From contig NW_006920414.1 in NCBI RefSeq assembly GCF_000344685.1, positions 1,989,577 to 2,053,576 on the forward strand: 64,000 nt of DNA. Direction: 5' to 3'. Positions 44,934-57,539 of this stretch are shown here, piece after piece; the first letter of the stretch is position 1, and each line of letters opens with the position of its first letter. The position numbers and the translations under genes were made by a program. This DNA comes from Gloeophyllum trabeum ATCC 11539. Taxonomy: Eukaryota; Basidiomycota; Agaricomycetes; Gloeophyllales; Gloeophyllaceae. The notes below the pieces were generated by a model. The model was not told where the DNA came from and did not search any database. It worked only from the letters and a program-made list of their open reading frames with translations.

Positions 44934-45328
44934 NNNNNNNNNNNNNNNNNNNNNNNNNNNNNNNNNNNNNNNNNNNNNNNNNNNNNNNNNNNNNNNNNNN
45001 NNNNNNNNNNNNNNNNNNNNNNNNNNNNNNNNNNNNNNNNNNNNNNNNNNNNNNNNNNNNNNNNNNNNNNNNNNNNNNNNNNNNNNNNNNNNNNNNNNNN
45101 NNNNNNNNNNNNNNNNNNNNNNNNNNNNNNNNNNNNNNNNNNNNNNNNNNNNNNNNNNNNNNNNNNNNNNNNNNNNNNNNNNNNNNNNNNNNNNNNNNNN
45201 NNNNNNNNNNNNNNNNNNNNNNNNNNNNNNNNNNNNNNNNNNNNNNNNNNNNNNNNNNNNNNNNNNNNNNNNNNNNNNNNNNNNNNNNNNNNNNNNNNNN
45301 NNNNNNNNNNNNNNNNNNNNNNNNNNNN
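44934..45328. other. Assembly gap (395 N)
   Basis: An unbroken run of N. Frames that cross it are meaningless. Confidence 1.
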
Positions 45329-45890
45329 ACGCATATAAAATGTACCAGCAGGGATGTCATGATACAGAAGATGCAACGTTGGTTTTGAATTTCTGATTTT
45401 CCCAATATCAAGTTCATTCGATAGAGGTAACGAGACCGCAAGTACATTTAACAAAAATGTACAACCAACGTTGCATCCGCTCGTTGATATAGATTAACTT
45501 TTATGAATCAAGTGACGCGTGAATGTGAACGTAGCACGCTGTAGGTTTTCTGGCAGTAAAGAGCAATTAACGACGCGTCCGAACGCGTCGCGGACGTGAC
45601 AAGCTGTGACACCATCGCAAAAAGTGTCACACCAAATATCCTGGTCACTGTCCGGGCTCTCCTGCCGCAGCAGAAGCAGGTCCCTTCCCCTATGTTAGAA
45701 CTGTAAAATCAACATAGTACATGAGATATATATTCAGCCTTTTACAGCTGTGATCCAGTACTTGCTTTGTCCATTAATTACACAGATTTGTGCTTCCTGG
45801 AAATCAAGCTCATCTATATCAAGGATAGGGAATACAACCACTGGTGTGCACATAGATATGTTCCAAGTGTTTCTAAAGACAATACATAAC
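45329..45890 (+). repeat. Direct repeat, copy 2 (starts exactly after N gap)
   Basis: Same sequence as 44371-44933, starting at the first base after the gap and continuing past 45890 into unique sequence. Confidence 0.95.
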
Positions 45891-46889
45891 TTCCCTAAGC
45901 ACTCCTTTGCCGACCTCGGTGAAATTGACCATCATTTCATCCCGATGGTGGTCAGCTCAGGAATAAGAAGAGACAGACATGTTTATGTCTACTACAGTCT
46001 GTAATGGTAGAATACCCTTCTTTCTGGTTTACAATAGTGATATACATTGCTGATGCATGCATAAGGTGAGAATGGAGCAGAGGAATGCACAAGAATACGA
46101 GGGGATACTTGCGACCACCTTTCAGCCACAATCTGCTGACAAATCAACTCGCACCGGAACCGGGCGTTGCGCCTCCCCACTGCAAGCATCAATCATCCTC
46201 ACTGCGTTCATGATATCGATGAGGCCGCCAGGTTCTCCGTCCCACCATTCTTGTTCGGCCTTGCGCCTCAAAGCGGCTCGTGCATACTGCATACCCTACG
46301 ATGCCACAAATACGCAGAGTCATGCGGTCCTGACTTGCAATTGGCACCGACGAGTTTCCATAACAGCTCAGAGAAGCGAGCTGTATAGGCGAACGTTGCA
46401 GAACGTCGCGTACTTCGGCGACTCTGCAAAGCTTATCCGTCTTCGCGTCGTATGGCCCATCTCGAAGAATTAGAGTCTGGATCACATGCTGGCTGGATTC
46501 CGTGCGTGTTACAGAGGATGACTAGTAGCTTCCACACCAGTCATTGAGCGGCGGGAGTGTCCCATGATCACTCGTCATCCGTCTGTTACGCTGGTGGTCG
46601 GCAAGGTCTTCGGCATGCTTGTAACTGCTATGTCCTATGGCGTGCGCAATAGCCCTTCTATGGGATGCCCGCACAGCTCGACCACCTGCTTCAAGGGTCA
46701 GCTCAGTTTCTTGGTGCTTCTGATTTCAACTGGGGTCGTCATCCCTGCTTCCCAGTGCTGCGTTTGATGCATGATGATCGTTGTTGGGAGATGGATGCGC
46801 AAGCACATGCGCTGGCATTAACTACGTTCATAAAAGCACTTGACCGTTCATCGAGCCTCTTGCGCTTTCGCACTCCAGCTGCTGTACGA

Positions 46890-49003
46890 TGGTGATGCTC
46901 CGTCGTTCTCTCTTCTTCCTAGGCCTCTGCGGGCTTTCATTGGCCCAAGACTTGAGTGTTCCCTCGTCTTGGAGAGTGCGTGCGATCGTCAGTGCTTCAG
47001 ACGATGTTTTAACTCAACGCGATGCAGGAGCCTACAAATAGTCGTTCTTCGTCGGACCGCGTTACCATCGCGCAGAATGCCATCAACGTCATTTTGGGCC
47101 AGCTTGACTCCTCCGATGCCCAGTTCAATGGTTAGTCAGCTCGCAGCGAAGATTAATACATTCGTTAACTTCGGTGATGCTCTATGTCTTCGCGAAATGT
47201 AGGTATCGGTTGGTGGCAGTCTGGGAACGTATGGTCCGTTTTAGCGAACCAGGATCATATCACGAGTACCACGACCAACAAAAACAATGTTGTGAACGCT
47301 CTGAACACTGGCTGGAGTCTGTTCGCGAATTATGACCAATATCAGTGAGGGCTCTACCTAGACTTGCCTCGACAGACCGCTAAAATTGGGCATGTCAGGG
47401 TATGTTCGTTGTTGTAGATGAGAGTTCATATATCCTTATCAAGTGATGCTCTCTTTCTATGAAGTACAACGACGACGCACTGTGCGTACTTTTCCTCGAT
47501 TCTCCCTACACGCGCTGACCTTCCCACTCCAGGTGGTGGGCCACAGCCGCGTACTACGCGTACAGGGCTTACGGAGACACCAATCTGTTGCAACATGCTA
47601 TTGATACGTGGAACCACGTCTCAGTATTGTGAGCTATATCGAACAAGTTTCCCTTAAGCTTGGGAAACTGAGACACCGACGATGTGGGAAATAGCCAGAT
47701 CACGGATGCCGAGGCTTCCAGCGGCAGCATCCCTGGTAAGAGCTTCAGCATCGAGGGCTCGTGCAACGGAGGTCCGCAGTCTTAATGTCGGATCAACGAA
47801 CAAGTGAGAACTGACGAGAATGCGATCCTTTTCATCTATCCAGCGACCATGTCAGGCGGTGTATTTTGGGTAAGGCTGCAGGACCAGTTCACATGCGAAG
47901 ACAGCAATTTGACCTCCCGCATCTGCAGCGACCCACCTCGGACGACCAGGGCATCAACTCCATTACAACAGGGTAATGTCATGTTGTGTTTTCACCGAGA
48001 CATGCCAGAGGGACTGACGTGGATGCGATTTCCAGGTTATTCTTGACGTATGTCGCCGGAGTAAGAGACACAGCTTGCGCCCTGACGATCCCGCCATATA
48101 TAGCCTGGGAGCCTATCTCGCGGATGCCACGGGCGACAGCAAGTACGCGAATGCCGCCTCGGCCGCGGCGACCTGGATCCGCTCGCACAACATCAACTCT
48201 GATAACATCGTTCTCGACACCGTCAACGGCCACGACTGCTCGTAAGATACACCGATATTGCTGCGCGCTTGTGAACGCGCTCACGCTGTACTAGGACGTC
48301 GCCCTCTTCGTGGCTCTTCACGTACAACAGCGGCAAATATATCGAGGGGTTGAGCGTACTGGCCGACGTCACCGGTGATTCATCTTGGAGGGACCTGTGA
48401 GATCGCCTTGTCTTCATGTGAATGGGGATGAACGCTGAGCATTATGCTCGGACCTTCATTCCTTAGGGCGGTCAATATCATCGCTGCTGCTACGCACACG
48501 AGTGCATGGCAAGGAAGTAACGGCGTCATCACCGAGGGCGCAAGCCCGGACAGCAACAATGACGGCGTCGGATTCAAGGGTGAGTGAAGTCCTTCCGAAG
48601 TCCGTCCATAATTAACGCAGATCAATGATCGTTGAACGTCTACCTTCACGCATTTTTGCACTGGTCGCATGTCGGACCGATAGCGGTGTTCATCCGTGGG
48701 TTGCACGAAGCGTGGACTCGAAGCGCATCGAACACGGATCTCCGCAACTTGATCAGGGCCTATATCGATGTTCAAGTACGTAGTATTTCTAGCACGTCTA
48801 CCGCGGCGTGTCGTATTTTTACGGACGAGATCGTATTGTTGACCTTCCTTGCGTTGCGTTTTTAGTACAACGCCCTTCTCGAACTCGCCGCGAACGGTGA
48901 CTCATACTCTTCGAGCTGGACGGGCCCTCCACAATCGTTCACGACGTGGGGACAGCTGGCCGCTTTGGATGTGTTGACCGCTGCCATCGATGTGAACAAC
49001 TGA
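46890..49003 (+). CDS. Secreted GH76 alpha-1,6-mannanase-type glycosidase
   Basis: A multi-exon gene. MVMLRRSLFFLGLCGLSLAQ is a signal peptide. Introns are short, and the first rebuilds SWREPTNSRSSSDRVTIAQ. GIGWWQSGNVWSVLANQD, then the catalytic Asp pair in YNDDALWW, AYYAYRAYGDTNLL, TMSGGVFW, YLADATGDSKYANAASAA, VNGHDCS, FTYNSGKYIEGLSVLAD and FKAVFIRGLHEAW follow in GH76 order. Family members cleave or transfer alpha-1,6-mannan; fungal Dfg5/Dcw1 relatives cross-link GPI-proteins into the wall. This protein ends ...TAAIDVNN with no GPI signal or membrane anchor, so it is probably freely secreted. The stop is at 49001-49003. Confidence 0.88.
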
Positions 49004-50364
49004 GAGTCCCACCAGCCGGCGATCAGGAAGACCCACGTAGCATCGTGTGCGGGAGCTCCACCAACGTCGTATAACTATACGGAGGATTTCGTATTTTTAC
49101 CTTTGGCCCGAGGCTCCCACTGGCAGGATTACCTGATGTCCTTGATCTTCGTGGAAGGCTTCTTGGGATTCAAGGCCGGGGTGTATTCTAAACTAATAAT
49201 GACGAAATCCGATGAAGTTCCCAGCGTGAGCGTGGAAGGAGAACACAGACAGAACAAGGCGTGCCGCCCGCCCCTGGCCTGCCGAGCGCTGTGGGCGTCC
49301 TTTGAGGAAGAAAGGGATAATTGAGGAAATGGGCCCGATCGTGTACCACCAGGGTCGGTACAGCCTGGCGGATCGGATGATCTCTGGGGACAATACGGAA
49401 GGTGTGTTCCGAGCGTGCGTGTGAGACATTTATTGGGCAGGAGGATTCAGAGACATCATTTATGTGATTATCAGATAACGCCACCGTCGCGGTGCACCGT
49501 GGAACGGCTCCTGAGTAGAGCGCTGCGCCTCCCGACTGTCCTGAATCGATATCGGGGCGCAGTGTCAGCTTGAAACGGCCGCCACGTAGAGTACGACGCC
49601 ATGCATGGGAACGTGGGCGCCTGGCCATGCCAAACTCAAAACGCTTGCTCCCAGCCTAACTTGATCCTGCCAGTGCCCAGCGCTACCTAGCTCAGGCCCA
49701 GAGAGATCAAACGTCCCGGCCCAAGTCAAAACACGGAATACGGTCGTCGGGCTTTGTAGCTGTACATCCGGAGCATACGCTGCCCACCCCTCCCGTCCAG
49801 TGGCCCATCCCATTTTTCGGCGACAGGCTCTCACGGCCCCGGGCGCCTCGCTGCGACGGAGGGCCAAACGTTGGTGTGAATATGGCTAGCGTGGTGTACC
49901 CTCCGTTCGAAAACGCATGCCGAGACATCATCAGCTAAGGTACTGCACCGCGGTGATGATGTCTTGCCCTGGCCCGCTGACCATGCTCGTTAGGGCACAA
50001 GCTCGCGCTCAGTGGGGTATCATCTCCGTGTAAGACCGCTTCGCAGCGTTCTCTCGACAGACAAGCCAATGCGCGTGGTGTTATTACAGTGCGTATGCGT
50101 TATGTGCTGCTACTGTACATGTATGAACAGGGGCGTGAAACCCACGCCGAGCAGTAGGAAGAGCCGGTAGGATAATTAATACATAATAAGCTTGTAATAG
50201 AAGGGCGATACTATGTACGATACAAGCGTGCATTGCGAAGAGCCAAGGCGGGTGTAGGGATGATGCAGGATATCAGATACGATAAGGTTAATGCGATGGG
50301 TCGGGGAGCGTATGGATGCTCGTGCAGATCGTGTGTGTTCAGGTTCCTTGCGAGGAAAGGCGGA
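49004..50364. other. 1.4-kb intergenic region
   Basis: Between convergent genes. Overlapping frames at 49188-49628 and 49565-49867 (minus) have no domain and biased but not protein-like composition. No gene supported. Confidence 0.35.
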
Positions 50365-51144
50365 TCACTCGAAATCGTATTCTACCGCTACGCGGCAGGC
50401 TTCACCGGCGAGGGGCCCGCGGCCATGGCGGCGCAGGCTCTGCGATGTGTCAAACGACGCATCACATGCCGGGCAGGAGTGCAGGCTCAGCGTCGACAGC
50501 CGCGAGCTCTGCGGGACACCCGCCGCCGCGTACACCCGCTGGGATCCCGCGTCCTCTTCCGCTTCCGAGCAAGACGTCTATTGAATGGTGCGGCGATGAA
50601 TACACATTTCAGGAAGGGGCCATGCTATTTGGGACTCACCGCTAGATCGCCGTCTGCGTCTCGATCCTCTCTGCGTGAAACTGGAGGTGACGATGCCATA
50701 GGTACAGCGCCTGGGAGCGCAGTCAGGGCTCGTGTTCCGGGAGCGAGATAGCGCGGTTGACGTACCGGGAGCCAGTGCGCCCACTTCCTTTGAGAAACTC
50801 TCTCGCCATGCGTGGATGCGGCTCATTCTGGCCGAGTACGTGTCCTCTGCGTACGCGGCGTCCTTTGTGCGCGGTTCGTCCTGCATCGAGTAGTCGGAGG
50901 AGCAGTACGAGGTGCAGTCAGAGTCCTCTTCTTCGTCGGACTCGTCGTCGTAGTAGGAAGACGACGACGACGATGCGGGGGACGCTGAGCTGGACGGTAT
51001 GGAATGTGGCGACGGCGGCGTGACCTCCTCGAGCTGGATGATCTCGACGGTGTAGGGCTGGCGGAGGTAGACGTGGCCGTCGTTGTGGGCGTGCTTGCGG
51101 GGGTCGTGGGTCATGAGCTGGTCGAGGAGGACGTCGTCGAGCAT
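50365..51144 (-). CDS. Small acidic/Ser-rich protein with C-terminal zinc-finger-like motif
   Basis: Three exons fit exactly: 51144-50766, 50710-50640 and 50577-50365, giving 220 residues. The N-terminus MLDDVLLDQLMTHDPRKHA leads to a VYLRQPYTVEIIQLEEV segment. A Ser/Asp/Glu-rich low-complexity stretch follows. The second intron ends at CAATAG and switches to a different frame. That exon encodes CPACDASFDTSQSLRRHG, which has the C-x2-C-x12-H spacing of a C2H2 finger. The second histidine is missing; the next candidate ligand is a Cys ten residues later. The protein ends VAVEYDFE. DNA or protein binding is only suggested by the motif. Confidence 0.68.
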
Positions 51145-51646
51145 GGCGGGCGGGGAGTGTCGATGGGGAGCAGGCAGCGGCCACGCTTAGAGCATGCATT
51201 CTTATAGGCAGGAGTGGATGAAAGGACTCGGTGGCTCAGATCCGCAGGAAATCTGAAGCTGGGCAGATCAAATCTGACGTTCTCGTCGCATCGGAGATTC
51301 CGCCCTCGCCTTTCACCTGATTCCGGCGCTGGCCCGATTAGGCAGTGCCCATCCTCGCGTTCCCACCAGTCTCTGTCCTTTCCCGCTCGTGTTCTCATCG
51401 TTTTTCCTTCCCCGTCACAACACGTTCGCGTTGCCAAAAATACGAGACGTGATACAATTCCAAGCTATACCAAGCGCGAGTACGTATGACATTACTCCCC
51501 CCGGCGTGCAGCCGCGGCCTGCCACGTTCAGCGATGGGAATATGCAAGAGCGAAACTGACAACCCCTTGGAATTTTGAGAGAACCACGTCGCCACATAAC
51601 ACCGACCAGTTCGGCTCAAGTCCACCCAAATGAACCCCGCCGTCTT
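51145..51646. other. Intergenic region
   Basis: Presumed promoter of the zinc-finger-like gene and 3' flank of MKT1. No gene seen. Confidence 0.4.
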
Positions 51647-54468
51647 CTACGGTCTCATGGGTGCCAGCCACGCTTCGGCCGCCTCGAACTGGTCAATCAG
51701 GTCGCGGATGACCGCGCCCTCAGAATGAAGCTGCCTCATGGCCGTCAGCGTCTACAAAGGAGAAGGCAGCGTATTATTAGCCACGAGCCCATCCGAATCA
51801 GCTTCACAGCAGTGCTCCAACTCACCACGTCCCAGAACCGGAAGCCCCGCTCGACCTCGCCCTTCGGATCCTTCACCCCGGGGAACGTCTCTTCGCATAT
51901 TTCGAGCGCCATTTGTTTGGCCTCTCTCACACCCTCCGCATTGGGATCCCGCACCCGTGTGCGGTTGTTTATATGTGTGAGCGCGTCCAAGTATACCTTC
52001 GCCAGGATACCGAACCCGGTGTTCACCTCCGACTGGAAAGGAAGCGAAAGAGTAATATCCAGAAGGTCGTCCCTTGCGCGCCGGGCATCATGGCGGAGAA
52101 GCATGTTCAGCGACGTAACCTCTAGTAAGGTCCGGAGTGCCCGTGTGAGCGAACGGACAAACGAGTTGAACACCAGCAGTTCTCGTGACAGCGGAGCCGA
52201 CCATGGTTGCGCCTGCAACGAGCAGATGGTGGTGAGCACATCACGCCCTTGATGGGGCACACAGCTTCGACGCCGGATGGAATAGAGTTATCTCACCTTA
52301 AAGTTCAACGGAACGATGCTAAGCACTCGCATAACCAAGAGCATGCAAGATTTCTCATCATCTTTGGGCCACGAACACGCACGCCACGGCCGAGTGAGCA
52401 CCATCATCGCTATTGGAAACGTGAGAAGATGGACCCACCGGTACCGAAACTGGGTCCACCACTAAACGCCCGTCCCGACCACAGATTACCATGCATGACG
52501 CCCGCCCGGACCAGTTCCAGGAACAGATACAGTGGATCCTGGAATTTGTCGTTGACACGCGCGTGTCTCAGAGCTGTATACATCGCTCGAGCCAACGGAG
52601 AGTGCGCATGGGTATTCAGTAGGAATCTTCTCAGTTCCGAAAGGCAGGTGATTGCAATCAACAAAGTTGAGACTTTGATACCGCGCTAGAGTGTGAAAGA
52701 GAACGCACCCTCGCAACTCCAAGAATCGCCAAATGACATTCGCCACTATCTCGTCCTTCTTGTCCAGCTGGGCAGAATTGGCACCGCTTTTGACTCTAGT
52801 CCGGGTGGCCAGTTTCTCAGAGGCTGTCGCGCCCAAACATAGCGCAAAGTCAATCGTGGAAGACTTCGACGATATATCAGTGCCAAGAACAGATATCAAG
52901 TCAGGAGGTCAACTCACGTTCTGCCTCCGCAACTCCTCTTCCACAATCAGGTAAGGGACGTTCCACCCCGCAACCCTTTCCGCCAACTGCGCTGTTTGTT
53001 GCGAGTTGTGCTGGATGTACTTTTGCTGGTTCTGCGGAACATTCGGCTCGAACCAGAAATGGGGAGTAACACGCCGGTTCGACCAGAAATTATGGGCAAC
53101 GCTGCTGATCAATGCCAGAGAGGTCGCTCGAGGCCCAGTCTGGCCATCGGTAATAACTTCCTTTACGAACCGTTTGTATTCCGTCGTCTCACCCGTGTCA
53201 AGGGGAGGGCTCTCGATAATCTGCCCGGTGGTCAGCCACACCAGAGCCTGAGGCCCCATGAGCCCACGAGACAGATAGAAATAGATTTCGTCAGGCAGTC
53301 TGTGGGTGAATATCTCGTGTAAGTCAGATGGAATATCGGCGGCAGTTGGGTGATGCGGGTGATGGTTTCCGTGGTTCTGGGCCGCGGAGGTGCTAGTCGC
53401 GAGAGGGAGCGGCATGACCGTTCCTTCAGACGAGAGTATCAGGGAGTACTTGATCATCGACCGCGTGCGAGCAAAGTTGTCCTGATACTGTGACGATTTT
53501 ACATTGGGCTGTTCCGCGAATGCGGAGACGCACGCGTGACCCGACTTGTAATACTTGAGCATGTCCACGGTGGCCTTGAGGGCCTGCTCGTGCGTGGTGG
53601 GAGGGAATGGTGCGGAGTATTCGCAGCCGACAAGAAGGCCGACGTCCAAGAACTGGTCCTCAGTCAGGCCTAGGTCGGACAAGATATTGCGCTTGGATAC
53701 GTAGGTGAACGAAGGGTTTGACGACGTCAGGTCCAGGGAGGTGATGAGCTTATCCACGCCAGGGTAGAGCAATGTATCCGTAGGTCCATAGATCGCATGG
53801 ATGTAGGACTTGGGGTGACGTTGGAGATAGATGAGCTGTATGGCTCTCGGGGTCAGAGGATAAAAGTGCCGTATATCCCGACATGCATACCTGGGCCCAA
53901 GAGACATAGGGAGCAACCATAAATTCCACATTTCTATGCTTGAAAATCCTCAGAACCATCCGCCATATATCCCACTGGTGAAGGGGGTTTCGGGATTCGA
54001 AGAGTTTAGTCGCGGCATCTTCCTGGCCGGCTTCGTACTTGGCCCAAGCTTCCTGCCTCTCCCGACATGCAGCATTTGCTTCGGTGTGTAGTTGATGATA
54101 CCTTCCACGTCTGTTTGGCAGAAGTCCAGGGAAAACAAATACAGGTTTGATTCGGTATTTTTCCAAAACGCGCAAGTCCGCCTCTACACGTGTTGTCAGA
54201 GCAAGCGGGAGGCCACCAGTCGCAGCAATAAGAGGCTCCCGTGTGGGCGGGTTCTCCATAAGATTCTGGAGATAGTTGGAGGCATCTATGCCTAGACGCG
54301 AGTCCGACAGAACCGACAGAGGAAAAGAGTGGTAGTGCTTGCGCTCATGGAGGTAGCCTGCGATGGATGTTCACAGTTTCGAGCGGTCAACGACTTTGCG
54401 CGTTTGTACCAAATGAGCGACCTCCACTAAGCAGGTACGGACTTACTGTCAAAATGCTTGATCGTCAT
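51647..54468 (-). CDS. MKT1: Mkt1-like post-transcriptional regulator
   Basis: A multi-exon gene starting with a tiny first exon (MTIKHFD) that splices in frame to SYLHERKHYH. The XPG/FEN-like N-terminal region is clear: RLGIDASNYLQNL, YRIKPVFVFPGLLPNRR, WAKYEAGQEDAA, VEFMVAPYVSWAQ, IYGPTDTLLYPGVDKLI and LGLTEDQFLDVGLLVGCEY. The C-terminal half contains TGFGILAKVYLDAL, RGFRFWDVVSWSTAVKLI and, after the last intron, VIRDLIDQFEAAEAWLAPMRP, the usual Mkt1 end. Yeast Mkt1 works with Pbp1 in translation control of mRNAs and lacks a complete nuclease active site. The exon boundaries between about 52260 and 52910 are only roughly placed. Confidence 0.87.
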
Positions 54469-57400
54469 CGTAGTCGTAGCTTGCTATCCTGTAGCACTGA
54501 GCTGTCAGTCGCCGTCGTCGTTGTACGCGCCTTGCTATAATGGAACGGCGACTTGCATAGGACTTACGTAAGCCAATAATGCGGGGTTGAAACTTGGACT
54601 ACTAGACTACTTTCGAGACTTCAAAGCTTCACCTACACCTCCTTTACACCTCGTCATCACTAGAGAAGTATACAAGCGCATCATTTTGGCCTATTCGACG
54701 GGCGTTCAGCTCTGCGTCAGGGGTTCAACGTCGTCCAGTATTACCCGTACCCGGATCAAGCATATAAATGTCTTCAAGTTCACCGGCAGAAGTTCATACT
54801 TCTATCACTTGCTGCGTCTATAGGCACTCCCGATACATTGAAAAAAAGGAAACCACATCTATTGACCCGCACTTGAGCAGGTCTCTCCAGCCTACTGTTC
54901 CGCCCGTCTTCCGTATTATACTATACTCGTTCTCCTGGGACCATCAACTGACTCGGTGGTGTTTGTGCTTTTCCGATCGCTTTTTGTTGCCTCACCATCC
55001 ACTTCTCCGGCATCATCGGGCTCCCTGACGATTATGCTTGGCCGAAATGCCTACGAAAGGTATCTTCAACAGAGGAGGTCCTCATTCAGGGGGCTAGTCA
55101 TGGGATCTCGGGGTTTTCTCACCTCGTTGGCTACTCCGTGCCCTTTCTATGTAGGCCGCCAAGAAGGCCGGTGGCGTCTTGGAGAAGGTCCGCGGCTGTC
55201 ATGTAGCCTCATATCGGCCCTCACATGTCTGGATAGCGCATATGCGGCAAGTGCGGTTCTTCCAACCAGGTTCTCCGTCTTGCTGTACCTCGACGTCGTT
55301 GACGACACAAATCCTAGCCCAGCCGAACCCAGAGTAACTGTGCGCTGCGCCGCTGCCAATAAATCGGACTCTGAGAAAGCTCCACTGTGCGACTGGCAGT
55401 TAGCGGCCCAGAATAGCAAGGTTCATCGCTCAATGAATTCAGTGTTGCGCGAGTGCTCGACTCTCGCCATTGCATTCATGAGCTTGGCCTTCGTATCCTG
55501 TGGCGGTATACTCTCACAGTCAGGGAATGCGGTGTGGTGGTATCCAGCGTCCCACGATGGTCCGATGCTCGATATCCGACGTCTGTGGATACTGTGGATC
55601 TGACTTCAATGAAAAATGCGGGTTTACTACCATGCGCCAAGGACAATCTGGAGCTGCATCGTCCCCCGGAGTGCTCGTGTCTGGCATTGCGACGCTATAG
55701 TGGAGGCGCAGCCAAGTGGTAAGCACTGAACAACGTTCAAGGTTTGATGCTGCCCATGTGTGAGATAGTTCGGGATCACGTACTACAGGTCGGAGAAAGG
55801 AAAGCGGCGCTTGTCCCTGTAAACTGTGTATGGAGTGCTTCGCTCTCACCGACTACGCCAGCTCTTGCACTGCCCCAATGTTTGATGCGCACTATGGACG
55901 AGCGTATCGATCCCCGCTGAGCATGGAGATATACCTATGATAAAGATTACTCCATATTAGGTACGTGATTCCCCGTCCAATAAAGTGGCCTAGAGTCGGA
56001 CGCTCAGGCTTCCTGAATGTTGTTTCTTCAGGCACCGGGCCAATTCGAGGACCTGGAGATGGCGGTCTCTTACTGGGACGCCTGCGGAATTGAATTTCCT
56101 CTCAGATACCCCATAGGAATCGAACATGGCCCTACAGCACGGGATCCACGACGCTGGCAGCTGCGCCTCGTGGGAGGGGTCTGGGCGGTTGTTGAGTATG
56201 GCTCAGGCGCACAGCAGTACCAAGACGGTGGCGGGGGCTTTCCCACAAGCAGCTCTTACTTTCGTCGACAGCTTGAGCACTAGCCTAGTTACGGATTATC
56301 TTTCCTGGCATCGCGCCTAACATTCGCGTCATTCAGACATGATCGAGCCTCTGGCTGACACAGGCCACATTCAGTGAATCAAGAGGCTGTCGGCTCCGAG
56401 TCCTGTAAAGGCATAACGGAGGACAAAAGTATCTAATCTGATACGTTGTATTCCTCAGTGCCTGGTGCGAGGACGCTTCTCTTGCTAGGGCTCACGGTAT
56501 TCAGAAACCGAAGAATTACCCCCGTTATCTGATTGCGTGGAATGCAGCAGGAGAACATGAAGGCGGGGCGTGTACGAAATCTAGCTGGAGTGGATCTCCC
56601 TCGTAGGTGCCTGAGCGAAAGGTCCCGATGTACATCGTCCGAGCGTCACCCGACTTCAATATGACCATGAGGGGTATAGTTCCTATGCAGGAAGCTGGAA
56701 GGCTGCACCGGAGCTGAGATTCTCCATAGCACTCAAAGTCCGCGAAGACTCAGACTCTAACTTCCTCGTAGGCAACACCGACGTAGGGGTGGCGCGTGGG
56801 ATCGTGGCCTCGCTCACATCCGCTATGGATAACTGCTGAATATCGCTGGTCCCCAGAACTGTTACAGCTGACGCAGTATCACACCTGTGCCTCTGTGCGG
56901 CGGCGGCGGACTGGGGTCATGAGGAGCGACACATGGACCAGCCATATTCCATACTCATGGTCCGTGCAGTCCTAATATTTCCAGGAACTTTCGGGACGGA
57001 TACTTATCCTCCTGGACCACCGAGGTAATATCTTATGCCACATCCGTCGCGAGGACATGCTTTACTCTGAATCCGCAGCTCTGATATCTGGAGAAACTAG
57101 GTTTTCCGGCGTAGATCCGTCAGAGCGAATAAGCATCAGCGCAATTGTCGTCTTGCGTCGTGCATAATGTGACGAACGTCCGATCTGCGCAAGAACTCGA
57201 CTTCATACTTAAAGCCTAATCTTGATATCAGCCTTGCATCCTCCAGTGGTCCACTTGGCGCACTTCAGCATGACACATACAGGGCTGGAACCAATCTCAC
57301 AAAGGTAAGCGGGAGACCCACAACCTAGGCATACGGTACTCGAAGGCAGGAGAGCAACAGCAACAAGAAGCGAGTGCTGAGGCTGGCAATCAGCTAAATG

Positions 57401-57539
57401 CGACTAGCTTAAGCTCGTCAAAGAAAGTCCAGAATGAAATTAATGATCATACACTTCATATAATACAACATGGATTGCAGGCAGTCTGCTGAGCACATTT
57501 CCGAGTAAACCCGTACTACCGAAGCACCCTCGTCATTTC
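54469..57539. other. 3-kb unresolved region
   Basis: A plus-strand frame at 54956-55603 (215 codons) and another at 56017-56283 are the longest. Neither shows a family motif, and I could not find splice joints that link them. The sequence lacks repeats or transposon ends I can see. It may hold a degraded gene or one too divergent or too intron-rich to read by eye. Confidence 0.3.

Larger units (their letters stand above)
44165..46889. other. 2.7-kb region with assembly gap, no supported gene
   Basis: Contains the duplicated block and N run annotated separately. On the minus strand a 57-codon frame from about 46300 to 46127 starts MQYARAALRRKAEQEWWDGE and looks protein-like, but I find no partner exons or family, so it may be a fragment. 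Confidence 0.4.

Noticed and set aside
44816..45454. Long frames running through the gap
   Set aside because: They consist mainly of unknown residues from the N run.
49188..49867. Two overlapping minus-strand frames downstream of the GH76 gene
   Set aside because: No domain, no splice joints, odd composition rich in Arg, Pro and His; likely noncoding.
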